Under the pieces are notes generated by a model, which was given only the letters and a program-made list of their open reading frames with translations, was not told the DNA's origin and ran no database searches. Positions 1-5,265 of a stretch of 8,671 bases of DNA are shown here, in pieces. Origin of the DNA: Oscillospiraceae bacterium (GTDB lineage Bacteria; Bacillota; Clostridia; Oscillospirales; Ruminococcaceae); assembly GCA_029062865.1 (NCBI GenBank), contig JAIDPG010000016.1, positions 1 to 8,671 of the forward strand, written 5' to 3'. The stretch's first letter is position 1; each line of letters begins with the position of its first letter. Made by a program: the position numbers and the translations under genes.

Positions 1-422
1 ATTGCATCTTGTGTCGTGGGCTGGGAGATGGGTCTAAGAGACAGGAATATCCGTATATAATCCCGATGTGCTTCGGCTACGACCTCACGGGCGGGAAGCT
101 GGAGCTATACTTCCGCTGCGAGGAAAAGGGCAGGAAAATGGAGCTCCTCCGCGCGAACAGCAAGGCGGCGTTTGAAATAGACAAGTTGCACGGCATTGAG
201 AAAAACGGCTCGGAGTGCGGGTTCTCGGCGAATTATCACTCGATAACCGGCACGGGAACGCTCGAATGTATAACCGGCGTTGAGAAGATAACGGGGCTTA
301 ATCTGCTGATGAAAAAATACCTCGGCGAAATCCCCGAGGGGAAATACCACGAAGAGATCCTGAACAGCTTCGCGGTGCTGAAATTCACGGCAAATGAATT
401 TTGCTGCGCGGTTAGTTGTTAG
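1..422 (+). CDS. Pyridoxamine 5'-phosphate oxidase family protein (NimA-like), 5' truncated
   Basis: The reading frame is open from the left edge (first full codon at base 3) to a TAG at 420-422, so the 5' end lies outside the window; probably only 10-20 residues are missing. The visible protein matches the small FMN-binding split-barrel family that includes NimA-type nitroimidazole reductases: PYIIPMCFGYD (first beta strands), then LYFRCEEKGRKMELL, the AAFEID strand, the SITGTGTLE strand, and a C-terminal helix and strand ending near FAVLKFTANEF. Family members are soluble flavin-dependent oxidoreductases or pyridoxal-phosphate/FMN binders; the substrate cannot be read from the sequence. A TTG at 9 is a possible internal start but would cut the first strand, so truncation is the better reading. 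The last residues (CCAVSC) and the stop run into a short repeat, so the natural C-terminus may have been altered. Confidence 0.82.
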   Translation, partial: CILCRGLGDGSKRQEYPYIIPMCFGYDLTGGKLELYFRCEEKGRKMELLRANSKAAFEIDKLHGIEKNGSECGFSANYHSITGTGTLECITGVEKITGLNLLMKKYLGEIPEGKYHEEILNSFAVLKFTANEFCCAVSC

Positions 423-445
423 TACAATAGAGATCAGTTGCTAGT
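414..445. repeat. Short imperfect direct repeat at the 3' end of the NimA-like gene
   Basis: AGTTGTTAGT (414-423) and AGTTGCTAGT (436-445) differ at one base. The first copy contains the TAG stop codon of the upstream gene. It is simple and AT-rich and could be the degraded end of an intergenic repeat. No function is inferred. Confidence 0.4.
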
Positions 446-517
446 TATTTCGTGGGGCGGCAAACATGCAGCGCAGTTATGTGGCGCACCAACCAAAAAC
501 AACATTATGGCGACAAG

Positions 518-625
518 TAAATTTCAAAAAGTGTCAAGATTTTCGTAGAAAATCTTGACCGGTTCCCTCAGCGCTGCAGAGGGCGCGAAGCGACCGGAGC
601 AGCGGTGAGGGAATTTTGAAATTTA
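518..625 (+). repeat. Compound palindromic element E1 (outer stem plus two hairpins)
   Basis: Nested inverted repeats read directly: outer arms TAAATTTCAAAA (518-529) and TTTTGAAATTTA (614-625), 12 of 12 pairs; an inner hairpin at 533-544/548-559, 12 perfect pairs around a GTA loop; and a second hairpin TTCCCTCAGCGCTGC (563-577) with GCAGCGGTGAGGGAA (599-613), 14 of 15 pairs around a 21-nt loop. The long loop contains GCGAAGCGA followed by CGGA. As RNA or extruded DNA this gives a three-way junction. It is not an ordinary terminator: no T-run follows the closing arm. It ends 22 nt before the ATG of the SUFU-domain gene and shares its architecture and loop with the element at 3815-3910. Confidence 0.75.
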
Positions 626-647
626 AATTAAAATAGGGGTTACTTTA

Positions 648-2696
648 ATGAACAAAAAACAGTTGATAGAAATGTTCCGGCAATGGCGCGATGAGGAGGA
701 TAACCCGAAAATCATCGCAACAGTGCTTGCGCTGCCCGAAAACATTGTCGACGACGAGATACTAAGCTGGCTCGCGCAGGCATATATTGATATCGGAGAG
801 TACAAGCGCGCGATAGCCGTGCTGGAAAGCCGCCGCGAGAGCATGGAGAGCGATTATAAATGGCAGTTTATGATGGGGCTCGCGCTGCTGCGCGCCGCGG
901 ACGACGACGAGTGCGACGACGATGACGATCTGAAAATCAGCATTCTCGAGCGCGCGAAGGTCTGCATCGCGCGCGGAATGAATATGAACCCGCCCGCCGA
1001 TATTCTCGATTCAGCCGACAGATTTATGGAGGAAATCGAGGGACTTCTCGACGATCTGAACGACGGCGAGGAGGACTTCGACGACGACGCGGAAGCGTAC
1101 GACGAGGACGAGCTCGACGCGGTCGAGGGGCATATCAAGGAATTCTTCGGCGACTTTCCGACGGTATTCCACGAGGTGACTTCCAAGGATATCGTGATAG
1201 ACATCGCGTGCATTCCGCCAAGCGAGGAGCGCAATTATTACACGCTCGTGACGATAGGCATGGGGGCGCACGCTATGAATATCCCCGAAGCGCTGCCGTT
1301 TGAGGAGAATTGCCGCGCGGAGCTGATGATCTGCCTGCCGCCCGACTGGAAGCTCGGCGAAAGCGCCGAGGAGTGGTTCTGGCCGATCTCGCTGCTTAAA
1401 GACCTCGCAAAGCTGCCGATAAATACGGATTCGTGGCTCGGGTGGGGACATTCGGTAGATCACCGCGGGTTTGTCGCGCCGAACACGGGGTTTGTCGGGT
1501 CGTTTCTGATGTTCCCGGAAGACGCGCCGAACAGCGCGGACTTCTGCACGCTGCCAAATGGAGACAGAGTGAACTTCTTCGAGGTCGTTCCGCTTTACCG
1601 CGAGGAGCTGATGTTCAAAATCGCAAACGGCACACGGGAGCTTCTCGAAAAGCTTAAGGGCGTAAACCACGTTGTCGATATAAACAGACCGAACACCTGC
1701 GAGGATTGTAACGAGGAAGCTCACGACAACGATGACGAGCCGATCATAGATTCCGCGAAGTATCACGGGCAGAAGATCATCGATAAGCAGCTTCCGCTGA
1801 ACCCGATCTGCGGCGCAAATCACATCGCGATTTTCCTGCGGTGGTGCATTCTCCATGATTACATCGCCCCCGAGTTCTACGAGCATTTTCCCGACGTTGT
1901 AAAGGACGTTAAAAGCGGCAAGCTTTGGGATCTGCGGCAGTTTTTGCTGGACGAGTTCCGCGGCTGTCTGATGCCGTTTGTGCTCGGATATGTCGGCGCG
2001 AATTTCTGCGGCTTTTATTACAATTGGGACAGTGAGGCGCCGGAGTATTTTTACCCCTCCGATGTTGATTATTACGCCGAAAAATATTTCGGCACGGAGC
2101 GCTATAATTCCGAGGAATTCCAAGACGAGGCGTATCTGTTTGTGCCGTTCGACGAGGAATATTACAACGGCATGGCGAAGCTCATCGACCGCGCCTTCGC
2201 GGACTTTTTCCCGGGCTTTGCGGAAGACAGTTACAACGAGGACGTTGAAACGGCAAAGCTCGCCGAACAAGCGCTCGGAATTCCGCTGACTCTGCCGAAG
2301 TACGACGAGGTTGAAAAGACATTCCGCACGACGGAGTATATGGCGAAAGCCGCGGGGCAAAGCGCGCTGCCGATTATTATTGACAAGACAAAAACGGACA
2401 GCGCGGAAGCGGAGGAAATCGTCAGCTGGACGCTGCTCGACGCGGCGGACTCGTTCCTCGAAACGATTGCAATCGCGAAATTCCCGACCCCGGACCCCGT
2501 CGCATGGGCGGAGCAGAATCTAAAAAACGTGAGGATCTCCGTCGTTCCGCCAAACGAGCGCATAGTGTCGCTTCAGGATATGGCAAAGGAAATGATCGGG
2601 GCGTTCCCCGCGCTTCTGAAGCTCGGAGCGGAGCCGCCGGAGCTTTATTTGCCGTTAGAAAACGGGGTTTATCTGAGGATAAAGATTGACGGGTAA
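648..2696 (+). CDS. TPR and SUFU (suppressor of fused) domain protein, 682 aa
   Basis: The ATG at 648 is preceded by AGGGG (635-639) at 8-nt spacing. No signal peptide or membrane segment is seen, so it is probably cytoplasmic. Residues about 1-130 are helical, with TPR-like repeats (WLAQAYIDIGEYKRAIAVLE at 41-60). Acidic low-complexity stretches (85-95 and 136-160, Asp/Glu runs) link to a SUFU domain at about 158-350: AELMICLPPDWKL, WPISLLKDLAKLP, DSWLGWGH, and NFFEVVPLYREELMFKIANG followed by VVDINRPNTC match its conserved blocks. Residues about 375-525 (HIAIFLRWCILHDYIAPEF onward) resemble a separate alpha-helical domain of uncharacterised bacterial proteins; this is a weak recognition. 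The last ~120 residues are unrecognised. Bacterial SUFU domains are often discussed as immunity or protein-binding modules in toxin systems, but no toxin gene is visible here. The SUFU call is firm; the biological role is not. Confidence 0.85.
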   Translation: MNKKQLIEMFRQWRDEEDNPKIIATVLALPENIVDDEILSWLAQAYIDIGEYKRAIAVLESRRESMESDYKWQFMMGLALLRAADDDECDDDDDLKISILERAKVCIARGMNMNPPADILDSADRFMEEIEGLLDDLNDGEEDFDDDAEAYDEDELDAVEGHIKEFFGDFPTVFHEVTSKDIVIDIACIPPSEERNYYTLVTIGMGAHAMNIPEALPFEENCRAELMICLPPDWKLGESAEEWFWPISLLKDLAKLPINTDSWLGWGHSVDHRGFVAPNTGFVGSFLMFPEDAPNSADFCTLPNGDRVNFFEVVPLYREELMFKIANGTRELLEKLKGVNHVVDINRPNTCEDCNEEAHDNDDEPIIDSAKYHGQKIIDKQLPLNPICGANHIAIFLRWCILHDYIAPEFYEHFPDVVKDVKSGKLWDLRQFLLDEFRGCLMPFVLGYVGANFCGFYYNWDSEAPEYFYPSDVDYYAEKYFGTERYNSEEFQDEAYLFVPFDEEYYNGMAKLIDRAFADFFPGFAEDSYNEDVETAKLAEQALGIPLTLPKYDEVEKTFRTTEYMAKAAGQSALPIIIDKTKTDSAEAEEIVSWTLLDAADSFLETIAIAKFPTPDPVAWAEQNLKNVRISVVPPNERIVSLQDMAKEMIGAFPALLKLGAEPPELYLPLENGVYLRIKIDG

Positions 2697-2740
2697 AGGG
2701 GAATATGCTTAAAACCAAATGGTTGATTATCAGAGATGTA

Positions 2741-2793
2741 AGAAGCAAGAGGTAAGATCATGGGACTCTTCTTGCCTCTGACCTCTTGCTTCT
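2741..2793. repeat. Inverted-repeat element R1 just upstream of the lipoprotein gene
   Basis: AGAAGCAAGAGGT (2741-2753) pairs perfectly over 13 bp with ACCTCTTGCTTCT (2781-2793). The inner part also carries CTTCTTGCCTCT, a near-copy of the 3' arm, so the element looks built from a repeated AGAAGCAAGAGG-type unit. The right arm ends 2 nt before the AAGG of the lipoprotein ribosome-binding site, so the hairpin would lie in that gene's leader. A second copy of the arms is at 7791-7880. Confidence 0.7.
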
Positions 2794-2795
2794 AA

Positions 2796-2804
2796 AGGCG
2801 GTGA
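2796..2804 (+). promoter_or_regulatory. Ribosome-binding site that decides a TTG start
   Basis: AGGCGGTGA is one mismatch from the ideal AGGAGGTGA. Its core GGCGG (2797-2801) lies 7 nt before TTG at 2809. The frame opened there begins with a textbook lipoprotein signal peptide, and no upstream ATG fits, which supports the TTG start. Confidence 0.7.
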
Positions 2805-2808
2805 GAGC

Positions 2809-3672
2809 TTGAAACGTTTAGCTGCGACGGCTTTGGTGTTCTTAATATTTCTGACCGCTTGCGGCAACGTTGACGAGACTCACGTTCCCGAGAGGTATTT
2901 CGCCGAGTCCACGGAGAGCTCCGAGCCGGAGCCCGCGGCGGTTCGCACGCCGCGCGTTTCTTCGGACAAATCAAGCTTTTCAAGCGCGGAAGCGCCGGTA
3001 ATTTCTAAGGAAAACTCCGCGCCCGCCGAGCCCGTTGAGATAATATACTCCTACACGGCGGAAAATGTCCCCGAAATAATCCCGTCGCTTATCGCCGAGA
3101 GCGACAAGTCCACGCTGGAGCTTGCAAACGTCTACTCCGAGGGGAAGCTGTTCACACTGACCGCGTCCGTCGGGGAGAGCGCGGGGAGAGAATTCCTGAC
3201 GCTGATACTCTCGCAGGACGGTGAAAGGCGCGACACGTTTGGGCTGGCGATCCCCGAGGGAGATCGCTTTGTGTTCATCGAAAACGCGGAGGACAACTCG
3301 ACTTATGGGTTTGAGGCGCTGTCAAATCTCCGTGAGTTCGACGCGCCGGAATACCCGGATATAATAGGGTTTATCTTCCGCGAGGAGAACGGCGAGGCAG
3401 CCGTGCCGATATACGCGCGCTATTTCGCGGTGTTTGGCGGCAGGCTTCGGGAGCTGCCCGTTTATGAGAACGACAAAACAGCCCCGCCCCGCGGCGCGAA
3501 GCTCGAGCCGAAAAGCCCCGGCAAGGCGGTTCAGCACCTGACGGTGCTCCGAAGCGGCGGTGAGGGATATGAGATAATCAAGTTTGAGTATTATTTCGAC
3601 TTGGAGAACCGAAGACTGGATAAAAAACAGGTGAAGTTCTACGGGTGGGAGAATTCAATTGAGAATGTATGA
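2809..3672 (+). CDS. Putative lipoprotein, 287 aa, function unknown
   Basis: The N-terminus MKRLAATALVFLIFLTACG is a lipoprotein signal peptide: two basic residues, a hydrophobic core, and a lipobox LTAC with the lipidated Cys at 18. The mature protein would be anchored on the outer face of the cytoplasmic membrane. Residues about 20-75 are a low-complexity Ser/Pro/Glu-rich linker; from about 78 (VEIIYSYTAENVPEIIPSLI) to the end there is a mixed globular region ending in beta-rich segments (YEIIKFEYYFDLENRRL). I recognise no catalytic motif or family. The stop codon at 3670-3672 and the last residues (roughly SIENV) lie inside the repeat at 3656-3697, so the C-terminus was probably created or replaced by that repeat. 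It follows the SUFU-domain gene by 112 bp, with hairpin R1 between, and could be co-transcribed with it. Confidence 0.85.
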   Translation: MKRLAATALVFLIFLTACGNVDETHVPERYFAESTESSEPEPAAVRTPRVSSDKSSFSSAEAPVISKENSAPAEPVEIIYSYTAENVPEIIPSLIAESDKSTLELANVYSEGKLFTLTASVGESAGREFLTLILSQDGERRDTFGLAIPEGDRFVFIENAEDNSTYGFEALSNLREFDAPEYPDIIGFIFREENGEAAVPIYARYFAVFGGRLRELPVYENDKTAPPRGAKLEPKSPGKAVQHLTVLRSGGEGYEIIKFEYYFDLENRRLDKKQVKFYGWENSIENV

Positions 3673-3697
3673 ATGTATAATGGAGAATTATGGCGCG
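3656..3697 (+). repeat. Short repeat, copy A, covering the lipoprotein stop codon
   Basis: The sequence begins CAATTGAGAATGTATGAATG and ends TTATGGCGCG. It matches copy B at 4530-4566 base for base except two substitutions before a 6-7 nt insertion (GGAGAA region, flanked by ATAAT and ATTAT) and one substitution after it. It contains the TGA stop of the upstream gene. Its position at gene 3' ends suggests a dispersed miniature repeat. Confidence 0.65.
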
Positions 3698-3814
3698 AAA
3701 CATCGACCTACAGCATATTACCACTGTTTAGTAATAAGCGACATTCCGAGCCAATCAACACGAGGCGGCGCATCAAAGGCGCGTAACCACCGAGAAAACC
3801 TGCCGGGAAGCCGT

Positions 3815-3910
3815 GTCGCGAAAAAAGCGCCTGCTAAAGTGGAGTGGAGCGAAGCGAAACGGAACTTTAGTAGGCGGCTAGCGCGGCGAAGCCGCGCGCT
3901 TTTTCGCGAC
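3815..3910 (+). repeat. Compound palindromic element E2 (outer stem plus two hairpins)
   Basis: Outer arms GTCGCGAAAAAAGCGC (3815-3830) and GCGCTTTTTCGCGAC (3896-3910) pair with a single bulged A. Inside are a hairpin CGCCTGCTAAAGT (3828-3840) with ACTTTAGTAGGCG (3864-3876), 13 pairs including one G-U, closing a 23-nt loop, and a tight hairpin GCGCGGC-GAA-GCCGCGC (3881-3897). The outer arms overlap these hairpins by two or three bases, so the junction can shift. The long loop contains GCGAAGCGA followed by CGGA, as in E1. It ends 18 nt before the ATG of the HD-domain gene. The order of long-loop and short hairpins is swapped relative to E1. Confidence 0.75.
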
Positions 3911-3928
3911 TTTTAAATAGGAGGATTT

Positions 3929-4528
3929 ATGCGAAACGAACCAACTTCAAACGATAAGGAAGAGTTTATTAAAATCTACAAGGAGAAGATCACGCGCGAT
4001 GGAGCTGATAAGCTGCTGGAGTTTCTCGAAAAGAGCGATTTCTTTACCGCGCCGGCTTCCACGCGGTTTCACGGAGCGTACGAGGGCGGGCTGCTGCGGC
4101 ACTCGCTGAACGTTTACGAGTGCCTTACGGAGTACTTAGCGCGGGAGCGCGTTCAGCAAAAGTATGAGCTGAACGTCAACGAGGAGACCGCGGCGATAGT
4201 CGCGCTCCTGCACGATATCTGCAAGGTGAACTTCTATTCGATCTCAATGCGCAACTCCAAAAACGAGCAGACGGGGCAATGGGAAAAGGTGCCGTACTAC
4301 ACGATCGACGATAAGCTCCCCTACGGTCACGGCGAGAAGAGCGTTTATATGGTAAGCGGATTTATGAGACTGACGCGCGAGGAGGCAATGGCTATCCGCT
4401 GGCACATGGGCTTTTCGGGCATCGAGGATAAGAACACGATAGGCAAGGCGCTGGAGATGTACCCCCTTGCGTTTGCGCTGTCCGTCGCGGATATGGAGGC
4501 AAGCTACTTTCTCGAAGGCAGCGAGTGA
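3929..4528 (+). CDS. HD-domain phosphohydrolase, 199 aa
   Basis: The ATG at 3929 follows a perfect AGGAGG (3919-3924) at a short 4-nt spacing. The protein is a compact single-domain HD-superfamily metal-dependent phosphohydrolase. Visible metal-ligand candidates are H58 in GGLLRHSLNVYE, H95-D96 in ALLHDICK (the HD doublet), H134 in YGHGEKSVY, H159 in IRWHMG, and D188 in SVADMEA. Spacing and sequence recall the HD module of YhaM-type 3'-5' exoribonucleases and stand-alone HD proteins common in Clostridia and their phages. There is no OB-fold nucleic-acid-binding domain, so the exoribonuclease role cannot be assumed; a nucleotide or RNA-phosphate substrate is the general expectation. No signal peptide, so probably cytoplasmic. 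It is preceded by palindrome E2 and followed at once by repeat copy B. The family call is firm; the substrate is unknown. Confidence 0.87.
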   Translation: MRNEPTSNDKEEFIKIYKEKITRDGADKLLEFLEKSDFFTAPASTRFHGAYEGGLLRHSLNVYECLTEYLARERVQQKYELNVNEETAAIVALLHDICKVNFYSISMRNSKNEQTGQWEKVPYYTIDDKLPYGHGEKSVYMVSGFMRLTREEAMAIRWHMGFSGIEDKNTIGKALEMYPLAFALSVADMEASYFLEGSE

Positions 4529-4529
4529 A

Positions 4530-4566
4530 CAATTGACAATGTATAAATGTATAATTATGGTGCGCG
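4530..4566 (+). repeat. Short repeat, copy B, abutting the HD-gene stop codon
   Basis: It starts CAATTGACAATGTATAAATG one base after the TGA (4526-4528) and continues through ATAATTATGGTGCGCG. It aligns with copy A (3656-3697) but lacks that copy's 6-7 nt insertion. It runs into a small GCGCG-TTT-CGCGC hairpin at 4562-4574. Two copies sitting at the 3' ends of consecutive genes indicate a dispersed repeat family. Confidence 0.65.
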
Positions 4567-4582
4567 TTTCGCGCGATCAAAA

Positions 4583-4612
4583 GACCCCCCCTTCGCGGGG
4601 GCTAAAGTTTTT
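4583..4612 (+). terminator. GC-rich hairpin, possible terminator
   Basis: A run of seven C (4585-4591) pairs with GGGGG (4597-4601) around a TTCG-type loop. The T-run (4608-4612) starts six bases after the stem rather than directly behind it, so termination strength is doubtful. It could equally be part of the same intergenic repeat unit as copy B. It lies between the HD gene and the coiled-coil gene and would separate them if active. Confidence 0.4.
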
Positions 4613-4669
4613 GGATGATTTTGCCGATATTACAGTAAAGGATCAACTTTTGTTCAAGGAGGAACAATT

Positions 4670-5230
4670 ATGAAAATCGGTGAAGCTACACGGATTTATT
4701 CCGAGCAGATGAGCAAGCTCCGCGATAAGCGCAGCGAATTGCTTGACAAGAAAAAGGCGCTTGAAAAGGGCGAGATAGAGATGACGGACGACGAGGTTGC
4801 GGCGCTCGCGAAATCTCTTGACCGCGTGGATATTCAGTACGAAAAAGCGTCGGAAATTATGGGGAGCATCAACGAGCAGAAGAACCTGCTCTACAATGCG
4901 GAGGCTTCCAGAAGAACGGGCGACGCCATGGCGGAAAAAGCGCAGAACGACGCGAAGTGCCTCGAAATCGCGCGAAGAATTGCGCGAGGCGATAAGGTCC
5001 CGCCAAAGGATGAGCAGAAGCTGCTCGAATTCAACGCGGAAATGTATCAGGTCGCGAAGAATATGGCGATAATGTCGAAGAAGGAAAAGCCCAAGGAGCA
5101 CGACAGCCTCTGGGACGACGAGGACGAAAATGCCGAGCCCGAGCAGTCCGTTGACGAGGTCGTCGACAATATGGAATGTTCAGTGACAATGCCCCCGGAG
5201 GTTATGTCCGACATCGAAATAACAGAATAA
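4670..5230 (+). CDS. Acidic coiled-coil protein of unknown function, 186 aa
   Basis: The ATG at 4670 is preceded by a strong AAGGAGG (4656-4662) at 7-nt spacing. Residues about 1-95 are heptad-rich and charged (EQMSKLRDKRSELLDKKKAL, then LAKSLDRVDIQYEKASEIM), predicting long helices or coiled coil. Residues about 95-140 form a further helical region (CLEIARRIARGDKVPPKDEQ, then LLEFNAEMYQVAKNM). The tail from about 145 is acidic and probably disordered (DSLWDDEDENAEPEQSVDEV). There are no membrane segments, signal peptide or catalytic motif. Small helical proteins of this general look, with an N-terminus like MKIG, occur as uncharacterised proteins in Clostridia, so a structural or adaptor role is plausible but unproven. 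It is followed immediately by a terminator shared with convergent glgP. Confidence 0.8.
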   Translation: MKIGEATRIYSEQMSKLRDKRSELLDKKKALEKGEIEMTDDEVAALAKSLDRVDIQYEKASEIMGSINEQKNLLYNAEASRRTGDAMAEKAQNDAKCLEIARRIARGDKVPPKDEQKLLEFNAEMYQVAKNMAIMSKKEKPKEHDSLWDDEDENAEPEQSVDEVVDNMECSVTMPPEVMSDIEITE

Positions 5231-5231
5231 T

Positions 5232-5259
5232 AAAAACCCCCGCAGAGCGGGGGTTTTTT
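5232..5259. terminator. Bidirectional Rho-independent terminator
   Basis: AAAAACCCCCGC (5232-5243) pairs perfectly over 12 bp with GCGGGGGTTTTT (5247-5258) around an AGA loop. Six T follow on the plus strand, and the A-run gives a T-run on the minus strand. It sits 1 bp after the coiled-coil gene stop and 6 bp past the glgP stop, so it serves both convergent genes. Confidence 0.93.
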
Positions 5260-5265
5260 ATACGG

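Noticed and set aside
533..559. Rho-independent terminator for the NimA-like gene
   Set aside because: The 12-bp hairpin is perfect but is followed by CGGTTCC rather than a T-run, and it is part of compound element E1.
1011..2360. 449-codon open frame on the minus strand inside the SUFU-domain gene
   Set aside because: It lies opposite a gene with clear conserved domains, has Arg/Val-rich composition typical of reverse frames in GC-biased codons, and shows no recognisable motif.
460..3810. Similarity between the DNA just upstream of E1 (about 460-510) and of E2 (about 3763-3810)
   Set aside because: Both share scattered words such as GCGGC, GGCGC and ACCA in the same order, but the alignment by eye is too gapped to claim a common longer element.
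3659..3916. 85-codon open frame between the lipoprotein and HD genes
   Set aside because: It is made of repeat copy A and the palindrome E2, has no ribosome-binding site, and its product is Arg/Lys-rich with no family resemblance.
4467..4673. 68-codon open frame overlapping the end of the HD gene and the gap after it
   Set aside because: It is out of frame with the HD domain, runs through repeat copy B and hairpins, and overlaps the ribosome-binding site and start of the next gene.
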